A stretch of DNA of 64,000 nt from Chenopodium formosanum (Eukaryota > Streptophyta > Magnoliopsida > Caryophyllales > Amaranthaceae): contig CM044879.1 in the NCBI GenBank assembly GCA_024500155.1, positions 38,275,072 to 38,339,071 of the forward strand, in the 5' to 3' direction. Positions 23,642 to 34,960 of the stretch are shown here, piece by piece (position 1 is the stretch's first letter; each line of letters opens with the position of its first letter). The notes beneath the pieces were generated by a model. The model was not told the DNA's origin and made no database searches. It saw only the letters and a program-made list of their open reading frames with translations. The position numbers and the translations under genes were made by a program.

Positions 23642-23879
23642 GGGTCTGTTCATATTTACTGAACTGAGCTGAACTGAACTGAACTGATTGGAGCTGAACT
23701 GAACTGAACTAATTGGAACTGAACTGAACTGAAACTGAACTGAATTAAGCTGAAATGAATATTTTATGTGAGAGGGAAATTAAGAGCTGAACTGAACTGA
23801 GCAGATTGGAACTGAACTGAACTGATTGGAGCTGAACTGAACCAAACTGAACTGAAATTAAGTAAATATGAACAGGCCC
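23642..23879. mobile_element. Tourist-like MITE with CTGAA pentamer interior, copy 2
   Basis: The left end GGGTCTGTTCATATTTACT is inverted at the right as AGTAAATATGAACAGGCCC. A TAA target duplication lies on both sides (23639-23641, 23880-23882). The interior is tandem ACTGA/CTGAA units around a TATTTTATGTGAGAGGGAAATTAA core. The TAA/TTA duplication and GGGCCTGTTC end point to PIF/Harbinger (Tourist) type. Confidence 0.88.
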
Positions 23880-24183
23880 TAAGTGTTGCGCAACTTAGGA
23901 TATAGTTATATACTAGTATAATTCAATTTGTAGGATAAAAAGTTAGCGTAGAATTCTATTTTCAATCAAATTTGGATAGAATTTTATAATAAAATTGTTA
24001 ATTTACAGTTTTATTTTCGATAAAGTACCAATTATTCATATTTACAAATTGAATTATAATTTTATTTCAAAAAATAATTAGATTATAACTCTCATAAATT
24101 ATTTCCATTGATAATCGTGAACTAATTCTTACTTTCTTTTCCCTTCCCTTCCTTTAACTTTCTTTCGTTTACTAATTTGGAAC

Positions 24184-24318
24184 CAAATAAAGCCAACTTT
24201 TTTTTGGTGTTTAGAGAGCCACAAGGGCAGGGGTGATAATCGATTCCAGGATCTCCTAGAAGGGAGGAAAGCTCTAACCACTTGAGTTATCCCTCACTCT
24301 CAAATAAAGCCAACTTTT
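24184..24318 (-). mobile_element. tRNA-derived SINE with 18-bp target-site duplication
   Basis: CAAATAAAGCCAACTTTT occurs perfectly at 24184-24201 and 24301-24318. The insertion between them, read on minus, starts near 24300 with AGAGTGAGGGATAACTCAAG. It has an A-box-like TAACTCAAGTGGTTAGAGC (24289 down) and a weak B-box-like GGAATCGATTATC (24247 down), and ends in ...AAACACC plus a short poly(A) tail (the T-run at 24202-24205). At about 95 bp without the tail it is short, but the head, tail and long direct repeats are diagnostic of a SINE. Confidence 0.85.
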
Positions 24319-24646
24319 ACATGGGAAGATTTATGGGTCCTTATACAGGTTTTCGATATACTCTATCCGCATATTTTTTTAATACAAAGTAAGCAATAAT
24401 GTTTATGATTTATACCTAAAAGATTACAAAAAATTTAGTGTTGAAAACTTTATCGTCTCATAAATAGATTAATAATTATTGATAATATTTAAAATAAATA
24501 GAAACATGTATAGTCAAAATGATGTATAGTACGTAGTATTAGCAATTTTTAAAACCAATAGCAATCTGAAAAAGTACACACATCACACTAGTATCACGAT
24601 TACAAATTATATTGTCCCTTTAATTTATTTCATACATTATTACTCT

Positions 24647-26849
24647 TCAGTTTTTGATAGCATGTCCTGTACTCCTAATAGCCCCAGATTTGGCCACAGA
24701 AGCTGGATTCATAGCTCTCCTAATCTTGAGTATGTTCCAAGCTGTCCCAGCGCAATGTCCAGCAGTTGCAAGGGCATCATCCGTGGCTTGCCCTGCATTT
24801 TCTCCATACCTATTAAGATGATAAAATGATAAAATTTCGTGAAATTAGTTAAACATAACAACAATCAAAGTAAGATTTACTCGCGTAAAATGTGTCTTTT
24901 ATTTTCTAAAGACAAGTAATTTTCACGTCTCACAATAACAATAATAATACACAAAGTCTTATATGTGACTAGTCACAAGGTGATAAAGTGATCATTAAAA
25001 AAACCTGTTGGAAACCATCCTAACCGCAGCCCCGGAGGTGGCTTGGAGAGCTTGTTGCTCAGCAGCTTCCGCAGCACACATTATCTTATCTGTGCAATCA
25101 ATTTGACAATTACATTAAATAATTGCATTCATGATTCATACATTCATACCTAATATAACAACTACTTTTGCCGCACAACCCTAAATAAACCTAACCTAGC
25201 TCATTGATATACAATACTAGTAATTCCTAAACCTATAATAGCACATGAAATTGTGATGTTAAAATAATTAACATACCAACAGCATCAAGAGAAGCTAGGA
25301 GAACTTCTCCAGGCATCATAGAGAAAAATGCTCTGCCTTGTTTGGAATTAACCAAGGGCCCCATCACTGATCCAGTGGCTATCCCAACTCCATTTAGCAT
25401 AGTTTTGCTCATTTGTTGTGTTGCATTTGACAAATTTCTTGCACTAATTATGCAACCATCCAAACACGGTACAAAGTTAATTAAGGATAAACATAGTATT
25501 GATGCTACTTCTTTTTAATTAATCACTAGGAAATAATTATAGGACATAATTTACCGCTTTATGCTTTGATTCATGGCATTGTTTTTTGCAGCAGTATTGT
25601 TGTTGCTTTTAGTCTTTGCAAGTGTGGTTCTCCCATTGTTGTTCTCTTGGCTAAGAATCATATTCCCTTCACTTTGCACCTAGTAAAATCGCATCGAGCT
25701 TTTTCACGTCCCATACATGCTTGATAGTTCCACAATTTAAATTTAAAAATAAAACCTTATTATGATAACATTTGTGTGTTAATGTGTTATCCATTACTTT
25801 TTTAAGGTCCAATCCGCCTAATATCATACACAATTTCTACCATTTTCCCCCTCCCCCGGCCCCCTCCCCCCTCTTATTTTTTTAGTCTATGCCATGTTCT
25901 TTTTTTTCTTCTTGTTTTCTTAAATGAGGACTTAATTATAATTCAAGTTTCCAATTTGGTTATTACTTTTAAAGTCCCATGACCTTAATATAACATTTTT
26001 ATCGGCTTTACACCAGTAATTACCCAACTACGACAATAGTTGGTAGCCATTATATTTCAAAGGCCTTACACCAGTAATTAAAAAAAAAATAATAATAAAA
26101 AGTACACCAATTTTTTAGTTGCTTTCTTAGTTAGCTTACATAACCCAAATGTAACACAAATGGTTGAATGTTAGAAGATCAAACACAATGTAATTGAACT
26201 AGTATAATCTAAATGTGACCTAAACACTATGGTTGGAACAAAAGAACAACAAATTTAAACCATATCTTATGAATTATTATCATACCTGGTTGGTGTAAGC
26301 ATTGCTACACATAAAAATGCCCTTAACAATTTGGCCAGTTCCTCCAGCAATTGCCCTAGCCAATACTCCATTATAAGCTTCAACCTTAGGAGCAAACTCC
26401 TTCCAATCAAGATCATTATTATTCCTCCCTTTCGCCGTAGATGAGCAAGAAAAACAAGAATGTTCTCTAAGGAAACTATCCAAGGACCCTAACAAATTTT
26501 TGTCACATCGGTCCGAGAAACTCACCCCATAATTCAGAGGATCACCCCCTTTCATGGGCAACGTGAAGAGATAGTGAAAAGCATCAAGCTTAACCACGGG
26601 TTCATCTTTCGTGAGTGGCCATTGTAGGTTATTCGCGACCTTGATGATGGTTGCAAGGGGTATGTTTTGGTCAGAAAGGACGTATATAGACAAATCTCCT
26701 CGTCCTAGCTCTATGGTTTGTCCTTCTTCCATCAAGTTGACTACACATCCTGGAATACGGAGCAAAAGCTCGTGCTTGATCGTGTTGGTTTCGATTTTTA
26801 TTTGGTTAGATGAGCGCGATTTTGATGAAAATGGACTAAAAGACTTCAT
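24647..26849 (-). CDS. Senescence/dehydration-associated protein, ERD7-like
   Basis: Five exons on minus: 26849-26286, 25679-25555, 25437-25277, 25089-25005, 24809-24647. All are in frame with GT/AG junctions; 365 codons plus TGA. The N-terminal part (LLRIPGCVVNLMEEG, ELGRGDLSIYVL, LKWPL-like LQWPLTKDEPVVKLD, HYLFTLPM) and the C-terminal senescence domain (LARAIAGGTGQIVKGIF, MMPGEVLLASLDAVDKIM, AAVRMVSNRYGENAGQATDD, TAWNILKIRRAMNP) match the ERD7/senescence-spartin family. Members associate with membrane lipids or lipid droplets and respond to drought, cold or senescence. Localisation is not evident here; the first residues are Ser-rich. Length is slightly below the Arabidopsis relatives. Single gene, no operon-like context. 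Confidence 0.93.
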
Positions 26850-27173
26850 AGCTAGTTTTGTTAGGGTTCTTGATATGTAGGAAGAGTTAAGGTAGGAGTA
26901 CTAGCTAAGGTATGTACATGCATATATGTAATATGTATATGTAGTGAAGGCCAAATTAATTAAGGGGAAAAATGGGGTAAGAAAGAAAAATGTGTGTGAA
27001 TAAGATTAGAAGATCATAAGTATATATTCTATTAGATCAAGTAGAGCATAGCTTTACTAAAAGAGAGGATAAGGGAATTTGATTATAAATAGTGGTACGT
27101 ACTTTATGTTGCAAAAGCTAGTAATAAGGAATATATTTGCTAAGTTAGGAACACCTTTAGTTAGGTACTTGCT

Positions 27174-27175
<2 letters not shown>

Positions 27176-27228
<53 letters not shown>
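27176..27228. repeat. 53-base poly(T) run
   Basis: Uninterrupted T from 27176 to 27228. A partial direct repeat CTAGTTT on both sides suggests another retroposon tail, but the flanks are too short to be sure. Confidence 0.9.
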
Positions 27229-27229
<1 letters not shown>

Positions 27230-27612
27230 TAATGGAACTAGTTTGGAATAGTTTGGCTTTCATGCGTTGGGCTAGATGAAACCTACTTATCATTCATATT
27301 TGTTTCATACTTGTGTGATGGGGAATTGATTCATTTCCCACAAGACACAAATTGTCATTACTCGTCTCTTGAATTATTGGTACATCAATGGTTAGTTATT
27401 ACAGAGTAGTTACTTATAAATTGATGGGATCGTGTACTGAAAAATGTGGGGTTTTTTTTTTTTTAGAACATAAAAAGTGTGGTTTATTAGTTGAATTAAG
27501 GCACACCATTGCATTGGACATACCACACACATACTTGATCAATATTATAAGTCAAATGACATCCTTAATTAAATAGGAAGAGCATAATTATTTATAAATC
27601 TATATTATTAAA

Positions 27613-27661
27613 AAGTAATCTAGTCCCATCAAAAAAAAAAAAAAAAAAAAAAGTAATCTAG
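27613..27661. mobile_element. Micro-retroposon: TCCCATC-poly(A) with 11-bp TSD
   Basis: AAGTAATCTAG at 27613-27623 repeats perfectly at 27651-27661. Only TCCCATC and about 20 A lie between. Confidence 0.65.
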
Positions 27662-27990
27662 ACTTGGATTATGTAGATATAATGTTTAGATTAAATTAAT
27701 TGCTATCAAAATCTAAAGTGTAAATTCGGAATATTTTAGTTAAACGCCACTTTATCTTAAATAGTAACACTTTGATTTAGTTATAGTGTTGAGTCAGTAG
27801 GAGGTTAGCCTCTTTTTCCATTTTGTCAAAAAAAAAAAGAAAATAAAATAAAATAAATAGATATAAATAAAAATAAAAATTGTTGAGCTATCACACTTTG
27901 TATCAGTAGAAATAAAGTCACAAGGCAAAAGCCTAATTAAGGATTCGTTTAATATTGCTGTGGTTTTTAGTTTTTTGTGTTTTTATTGTA

Positions 27991-28020
27991 CTAGGGCAGC
28001 GAACGCGCGCGATGCGCGCG
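27991..28020 (-). mobile_element. Helitron-like 3' terminus
   Basis: On minus, a perfect 7-bp GC hairpin (CGCGCGC, loop ATC, GCGCGCG; 28020-28004) is followed by a short spacer and CTAG (27994-27991), with T as the next base. This arrangement is typical of plant Helitron 3' ends. The 5' TC end was not located, so element length is unknown. Confidence 0.45.
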
Positions 28021-28569
28021 TCATATCTAGCCATATCTTGAAGGTTTTTTTGGTTTGGTTTTTAAATCACAAAATTAGTTAAATTAACAATAAGAGAAAT
28101 TTTTCCTTAAAAAAAACAATAAGAGAAAATATGTAATCAACCATATTTAGGTGGTATAAATGTTCAAGACAACTAACATTTATGAAAGCATAAAAGTACA
28201 TAAATATTTTAGAGGGTATAGTTGTCTAAACACTATTCATTAAAATAGCGTCTACATATTAATGAGGGTATGTATGTAAATACACATTTTGAAGGGTATA
28301 ATTGGCATTACACTATTCATAAGAGTATGTTTCTACTTTTTATAAGGTAGGGATAACATACGCACCCTAATTTAGGGTATTAATGTCATATAATGAATCA
28401 AAAACTAATTAAATTTATTAAAATGGTGATAATTTTGAAAACTAAAAACAAAAAGGTGAAACTATTTTATTTTTTTTATTTAAATTTTTTTTTTAAAAAA
28501 AGAATTTCCAAACAAGGCCTCAAGCTTTTCATTAATTTCACATTAAAATTCATAAAGACCAAATTGCCC

Positions 28570-28678
28570 TTCTTTTTTCACGGCATTAGTACAATTTTAG
28601 CTACTTCGTATGAACAACACTGTGCTGCTTCTTCACTCTTCAGTAACGCCCCAAAACTACCATCTAAATTTGGAGGAG
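28570..28678 (+). other. Probable 5'-UTR exon of PIG-P copy 1
   Basis: The sequence before the donor GAG/GTAATTTG (28679) corresponds to 36330-36443 in the second copy, which ends with the same donor. No ATG reading frame continues across it. Inferred from the copy comparison and splice sites; the true transcription start is not known. Confidence 0.45.
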
Positions 28679-29085
28679 GTAATTTGTTTTCCCCATTATT
28701 AAATCTTCAAATTTTGGGAAGTTTATGTTGTATTTAGGGTTTGTAAATCTGAGTTCTAATTTGTCTATCTGAAATTTAATCAAGTATTTGTTGAATTTTG
28801 ATTTTATTGGGTTTTTGTTTTGATTGTTATTGTGATTATTGTTTTGGGAACATAAAAAATATGTCTAATTAATCTTGATTATGAGATTATCTTGGTAGTT
28901 CTAGAAAATTATGTATGTATTTTAGAACAAATAAAAAAAATAAAAAAAATTGGTTCCACTGTCAAAAAAAATGTAGGTGACTTTGATAGAAATTGGCCTT
29001 TTGTTATGGAATTTCTTATTGGATGCCTCCATTAGGAACCGTAACTGCATCGCGTAACAATGGTGAACCTTCATGGTGATGGATA

Positions 29086-29169
29086 CCTCCCTTAATACAA
29101 TGCCTCTTTCTCTTTATTAAGTGAGGAATAAATGCTCAAAAGAGGCATTGTATTAAGGGACGGAGGGAG
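29086..29169. mobile_element. Stowaway-like MITE in PIG-P copy 1 intron 1
   Basis: The left end CTTAATACAATGCCTCTTT is inverted at the right as AAAGAGGCATTGTATTAAGG then GACGGAGGGAG, with TA flanks. Absent from the corresponding intron of PIG-P copy 2, so it inserted after the block duplication (or was lost there). A sister copy lies at 44321-44411. Confidence 0.85.
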
Positions 29170-29877
29170 TATTGACATTGCCGTAGATATTGGAAATCAT
29201 TGTTAACTGAAAAGTGGCAAACTGGCGATAGAGAACTATACTAGATTGTGTTAACCGTACCATCTAGTTCAAGATATAATAGGACTATAGAAGCAATCTT
29301 AATTGCCTTATCTTGCTGGTAAAAACCTAGTTTTGTGTTGTAACTTTGATGTATTTGTATGCTATTCACGAGATACAAGCGGGACTTTGTAAATTTTGGA
29401 CTTCGTGATACTTATCCCACAAGTATAGAGATATGGTATTGTGGCATTTTTTCTTGGAAAAACTATTTGAAAAAACAAGTACTTTTTTTGATAGAAATTA
29501 AATGCATAGTGCTTCTTTTTTGGCAAAATTAGCTAGTTTGATCAAGCCGTTTCCAGTCCCGTGGGCTTTTTTAGAAGGACAAATAACATGCTACCAGTGC
29601 ACTCATGTAAATGCTGACACCATTGCAGGAAGGGAGAACTACCTGACTGGGCAAGCAACTTATTGCTGAAAAATGGTCAAAGTGTAAAGATTGAAAAGGT
29701 ATGGTCGGAGTACCTTTTTTTTTTTTTTTTTTTTTTTGGAATTTCAGAACTTCAGATGGCTGTAACGTTGTAACAGAACATTGGATCTTGATGATTTCAA
29801 GATTACTCATATTTCAGATTTTTAAGTGAATTCTGCTTGTATTTGATGGTCTTATAGGGGGTGTACCATAGAACAAT

Positions 29878-31179
29878 ATGGAGGATCATCCTCCTGTTAA
29901 TAGCCCAAGAAGAGTTCTCAGCCTGTCGAGGAAAAGGAAAGGTGTTGGCTCCTCCCTGAGTGTTGATAATAAGGCTTCTGGATTGGGTGTATCTGGTCAG
30001 CATGGTCCAAAACCAGCTGAAGTATATGGCTTTGTGGGTTCTATAACAACTATTGTTGCAACAGGTATATTTGATATTCGTGTCATTGTCTCGTGGAGTA
30101 TTTTGTTTGTGCTTCGATTGGGATTCATGGTATAAATAAATCTGCTGAGATCTGCATGTGTTGTACTTTTTTGTTTTCATTCACTTACAGAACTTTTGTT
30201 ACATTTGTTGAGAAGCTATATTCTTCATATGGGCATATGTTCCTGAGCACTGGTTGCATTCTATTGGGATCTTCTACTATCCTAGCAGGTGAGCTGTGCT
30301 CTTCTTATACTTTGACTCTAAATAAACCAAGCATTTAATATATAAGAGCAGCCTCTACTGTTTATCAAGCAATGCTTCCCTGGCTTGCAAGTCTACACTT
30401 TATAGGGGTGAGGAGGGAAGCGGGCGGGGGCTGGGGAGGAGGGGATTCGTCTTCTTATTGGAAACAGAAACAATTAAACAGAGGCATAACTGGTCACAGA
30501 GGAGTTGCAACCTTACAAAAAAATGGTTTTTTGACACTGAAGGATGCAGATCATTGTAAAAATTCCCCTTGTCTTGGTGCATCAAGCCTCAGGCATTGTA
30601 TAACAAATACTGTGCTGGCCAGCAGGTTAAAAATCTTCTTTCACTGCTTCTTGACTTTGTTGGTTACACTTTAATTATGCTATTGAACTTGCTCCCCATG
30701 CATTGGTGCTTGGTCTTTTGGAGTTCTAGACTTCTAGTGCTATCCTTTTTGGGATTTTTGCCCTGATTAACTACTGTTGTTTGTCAACCTATTTGGCAAT
30801 ATGATGATGATTAAGTTTGTTTTGCATTCTAGGTACTGGGCTGTAGCTGTACCAACTTATTGTATGGTCATAATAGTCTTGGGACTGGCATTTTATATAG
30901 GCCTTAACTTTATGGCAACTCCTTCTCCAACCTCCTTAAATGTGATTTATGGTAAGCTAATTCTGGAACCTCAATATCTTGAATGTCTTCCTTACACCTG
31001 CATTGTTGAGAACTTGAGATCAGACATGACTTTTAGTGCTGTATTGCATGACAGATGAGCACAGCAGAGAGCCACAAATTTTCAACACATCAACTGTTGA
31101 AGATGATCAGCCTATTGAACCTATCTCGGATATTGTCATCAACCAAATAAATGAGCTTATGTTTAGAGATTTGAAGTGA
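29878..31179 (+). CDS. PIGP: PIG-P, subunit of GPI N-acetylglucosaminyltransferase, copy 1
   Basis: Coding exons 29878-30064, 30216-30288, 30833-30951, 31055-31179. All are in frame with GT/AG junctions; 167 codons plus TGA. PIG-P belongs to the ER enzyme complex that transfers GlcNAc from UDP-GlcNAc to phosphatidylinositol, the first step of GPI-anchor synthesis. Sequence signs: a basic N-terminal tail (SPRRVLSLSRKRK), the PIG-P signature AEVYGFVGSITTIVATAIFF, a first TM segment to WAYVPEHWLHSIGIFYYPSR, a second TM segment YWAVAVPTYCMVIIVLGLAF, and an acidic C-terminal tail. The start is the first ATG after a spliced leader. Convergent with the receptor kinase gene about 470 bp downstream. 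One of two intact copies. Confidence 0.95.
30406..30446 (+). repeat. G-rich stretch in PIG-P copy 1 intron
   Basis: At least five runs of three or more G within about 40 bases (GGGG, GGG, GGG, GGGGG, GGGG, GGGG), able in principle to form a G-quadruplex in DNA or pre-mRNA. The homologous intron of copy 2 lacks it. Confidence 0.7.
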
Positions 31180-31561
31180 CAAATGTTTATGTTGACATAT
31201 GTGGACTAAACGTTGAAAATGTATGGTAAGCGGTTTTGCTTATAGCACATTGCCTTGCTTGTCTGATTAGTTAAATAATTGTAAGGCTAACTCGTAATAA
31301 CATCAAGGGCTCAGTAACATATATGTATGCTCTTTTCTGCCTCTACAGTCTACACACATAAATGAATATAAGAATTCTTTTTCTAAACCTTTGAAGTAAA
31401 GAATTTCCCTCTGCATGAGTTGGATCAGTGATATCTTTAGGATTTTTTGCATGCTTGAGGGATTACTAATATATTACATTTATACTCCTGCTAACTCAGA
31501 AGTAGTTTTAAATTGAATTCTAAAATCAAACTAAAATGAGTATAATTTTGGTGGGGGGCTT

Positions 31562-31629
31562 TCTTTTTTTTTTTTTTTTTTTTTTTAATATTTATTTATT
31601 TATTTAGGGGGGTGGGGGGGGGGGGGGGG
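31562..31629. repeat. Poly(T), TTTA and poly(G) tract between PIG-P and CHRK1 copy 1
   Basis: A T-run, then ATTTATTTATTTA, then GGGGGG-T-G16 ending at 31629, 18 bases before the stop codon of the minus-strand kinase gene. Missing from copy 2. Confidence 0.85.
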
Positions 31630-31646
31630 TGCAGGGCAGTGGAACA

Positions 31647-34600
31647 TTATCGAGGTTCAAGCTCAGATAATACTGAATCAAGATTAGAAAAATACAAATG
31701 TTGTGAGCATGGAGTTGCCTGACTTAGCTCTGCATCTGGTTTGGTGGAATACGCCGGCCTTTTTGGAATCATAATGTGTTCATTTTTGTTATTGAGAATG
31801 GCTGAAATTTCCAACATGGATGGTCTATCCTCCTGCTTTTCTTGAACGCATAGTAGAGCAACTTGCATACATCTCATTAGCTTATATTTTGAATTTGAAT
31901 CGTATAATGATGGATCCGCAAACTCCTTGCATTCATCTTCTTTCCACAATTCATATGCCTATTCAACAACCATATATATTTTCAAAATTAGATTTTTCAT
32001 ATACAGGATTTAAATCTCACTATATAACTTAGCTGGCTGCTTAATTACTTACATATTCCAAGAGGTTGTATCCTTCATTAGCACCATAGAATTGGTTATT
32101 TCTCTTACCACTTATGATTTGTAGCAGCAGCACTCCTAAGCTATAAACATCATGTTTTCTTGAGTATACTCCTTGTTTTATGTACTCCGGAGGGACATAT
32201 CCACTGCCAAAATATGATTAATTTGTTCAGAGTATAACCTGAATAATTGGTGAATAACAAGAATACAAGCATAACCATATACTCACTATGTTCCTACAAT
32301 CTTGCTTGTATTTGCTTCATATTCATCTGTTTGGAATATTCTTGCCAGGCCAAAGTCTGAAATCTTAGGATTTAAATCTTTGTCAAGTAAAATGTTACTA
32401 GCTTTTAGATCTCGATGTATGATCGTTAGCCTTGAGTATTCTTGCAGGTACAAAAGGCCTTGAATAATTCCTTCAATGATGTGAGCACGCTTTCCCCAGT
32501 CAAGCTGCAAACTTTTCACAGGATCTGTAATGATTTGAAAGACACAGAAGAATCAATAAGCTGGCAGAACCTTATGTCGATGTTTTCAGCAGTTCACTGA
32601 CTAGATTTGTTGTCATCGGTGAACTTAGTCAAACAAAAGCTATACCGAAGAGATAATAATCCAAGCTGCTATTTGGAAGGTATTCATAAATAAGCATCTT
32701 TTCTTCTCTTTCCACGCAAAATCCCATCACCTTAACTAAGTTTATATGCTGAAGTCCTGCAGTGAGCATAACTTCATTCTTGAACTGCTCAAATCCTTGG
32801 CGTGATGCTTTTGAAAGTCTCTTTACTGCAATTTCCTGTCCTGTCTTTAATTTTCCCTGTAATAGAGGATAAGATGTTACTTAGGCTGTATTTTATGGGA
32901 AGGATGAGGAGGGAAATTACTTTTTCTCGAAAGAATTTTCCATTCAACCAAACACAGCCTTATTCGCTTATGAGAATCAAATTGACCTGACCTACACTAT
33001 TGGTTTCAGTTTTTTCTATGTTTTGGTAGGTATTTCCTCTCCCTCTATCCCTGAGACAAAGAGTTAAAAATATACTCTGATAATCTAAGACTCAGATACT
33101 GATTACTGAAGCAATGCGTAGTTTGCATACCTTGTAAACTGGTCCATACCCACCCTCTCCAAGCTTTTTGTGAAATGAAAATTTATCTGTGGCAGCATTT
33201 ATATCCTTGAAATTGAATGCTTTCACGTCTGGTGAATCGTAACTGAAGTTTTGAGTGTCAGTCCTTACAGATCCTGTGAATACCGTACCCCAAACATAAA
33301 TTTAAAATATAAATATGATTGTTTTGTTATCTTATAATAAAATCTCCTGATTTCCTAAATTCATGCTGCTAAGCCTGTCATGCTTTAACTGTACTTACTG
33401 GCGAAATTAAGCAGTCTTTCTCTGAGAAAATAGAAGATTAAACTGAAACAGCAGATACAGGCCACAGGAATCAACACCTTAACTAAAACCAGCCTTTTAT
33501 TGAGCTGATTCCCACCTGCCATATCAGCTGATAAACATACTCCATGTTATTTTGTGTTTCTACATTTTTAACATATGAAATAAATTATTCAGAATGCTGT
33601 ACCATACAATTTGAATTACCTGCAGCCTGAGAAAGAACCCAGTTATCATCATTAGCAACTTGAAAGACATTGTACCCACGAAGGCCTTTCTTCTTAGCAT
33701 ATGAAACCTTAGTTTTGATTGCTTCCACATCGTCGAACCCCACCCAGAAAGACCCAAATGAGCAAGTATTCTCGACATAAGTAGAGTTGTACAAGCTCTT
33801 AGCTGCATAACTCTTCACAAAGCTCTTGATCCATCGATAGCCCAGTGACCCATCTGAATTGATCCCTGGACCTGAAGCCGGAGCTCCAATCTGGTTATCC
33901 TTTGGATTTAGAAGGGTCCATACCCAGCCATGGTAAGGCATCCCTATCAAAATCTTGTTTGCTGGTAGACCTTTGCTGATCCATTGGTTAAGCCCATACT
34001 CAGTATTAGCATGGGGATTATAAGGGTCAAACAATGCAGCATGAGGGTGGGCAAATTTGTCCTTTTGGGGTACAAAATAATCAAATGAAAGCATATGAAC
34101 CCAATCAAAGTTCCTTTGGATTGCGTCCACAGGGAAATCAACGACGAAAGAGCCATTCTTTTGATCATGATCAAAAGTAGAAATTGTAGGCAAGTAATGG
34201 ATGCCCTTGCTTAAGATTAATCTTTTTTCATGAGGAGAACGATTTACAGCAGACCGCCACTCATCGAAGAGTTTTGCCATGTTTATGGAGTCAGAGGTGG
34301 TGTTGGGCAGAAAACAACAGATGTCTAACCCATTGAAACCATAAGTTAAGGCTGTTTGAATGGAGGAGTTGATAAAAGCTTTCCTAGAGGAAGAATTGGA
34401 GATCATAGATAAGAAAGTGTGTTTGATCTTGTGATCTCCTATGGAAAGAAGTGTTTGGATTGAAGGGTTTTTTCGTTTAACGGTGGAGGTGAACGAAGCG
34501 AAGTATTGGAGGTCGGATGGAGGGATGGAGACGTGGTAAGTGGTGGAGTTTAAGCCGGCGAAGCCACAATAGAGGTGGGTGAAGAGAGAAGAATCAATGT

Positions 34601-34769
34601 CAGGAGCCGGATTCGCACTCACTGTTAACCAGTAACCTGACCTGATCCATGATGTTTTAATTCCATCAGCTGCCTCGCCATAGTAGACTATAGTATAAAT
34701 CAGTTGTACTAGAAATAGCAAGAATTTCATGAGATTGATAACTGTATATTCCATTGAAGCTTTACACAA
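31647..34769 (-). CDS. CHRK1: Chitinase-related receptor-like kinase (CHRK1-like), copy 1
   Basis: Seven exons on minus: 34769-33620, 33515-33399, 33273-33131, 32856-32646, 32524-32287, 32203-32053, 31958-31647. All are in frame; 773 codons plus TAA. Layout: signal peptide about 1-34 (MKFLLFLVQLIYTIVYYG); class V chitinase-like GH18 ectodomain about 38-378; TM segment about 392-414; Ser/Thr kinase with glycine loop GEGGYGPVYK (461-470), AVK lysine, HRDLKASN (577-584), DFG (597-599), and PPEY in place of the usual APE. The GH18 catalytic DGxDxDxE motif is NGLDICCF (146-153), so the essential Glu is replaced by Phe: it is probably a binding, not cleaving, ectodomain. This matches the tobacco CHRK1 type. 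Ligand unknown. A second Met at residue 6 is an alternative start. Confidence 0.94.
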
Positions 34770-34904
34770 GCTTAATAGTCTAGTCCACCATTCTTTAAAA
34801 GAGACAGGTTTAAGGACTTTGAAGTTAGTTGCCTACTTGCGTGTATTATTTTCCAATGTAATACTTGGAACAGGTGTATCCGTGTATAACATTGTGGGTA
34901 GTTA

Positions 34905-34960
34905 TGAAAATTGCGCCATTACTATTTTTAGTTGAAAATTGCGCCATTACTATTTTTAGT
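34905..34960. promoter_or_regulatory. Two perfect tandem 28-bp repeats upstream of CHRK1 copy 1
   Basis: TGAAAATTGCGCCATTACTA plus TTTTTAGT repeats exactly at 34905-34932 and 34933-34960, and a third copy starts (TGAAAAT). It lies about 136-191 bases upstream of the ATG and is absent from the second copy. A regulatory role is inferred from position only. Confidence 0.5.

Larger units (their letters stand above)
26850..28560. other. Intergenic region between ERD7-like and PIG-P copy 1
   Basis: Contains a 53-T run (27176-27228), a poly(A) micro-insertion (27613-27661), a GC-rich hairpin ending at CTAG (27991-28020) and AT-rich DNA. The putative ERD7-like promoter is just right of 26849; TATATA-like stretches occur near 27018-27030 but were not assigned. 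No gene was recognised. Confidence 0.5.

Noticed and set aside
27057..27293. Open frames across the 53-T run
   Set aside because: Poly-Lys/poly-Phe translation of a homopolymer, not a gene.
28393..28737. 114-codon plus frame before PIG-P copy 1
   Set aside because: Overlaps the probable leader exon and donor, and is Phe/Lys-rich from T and A runs; not conserved in copy 2.
30372..30674. 100-codon frame in the PIG-P copy 1 intron
   Set aside because: Lies inside an intron, includes the G-rich tract, and has no counterpart in copy 2.
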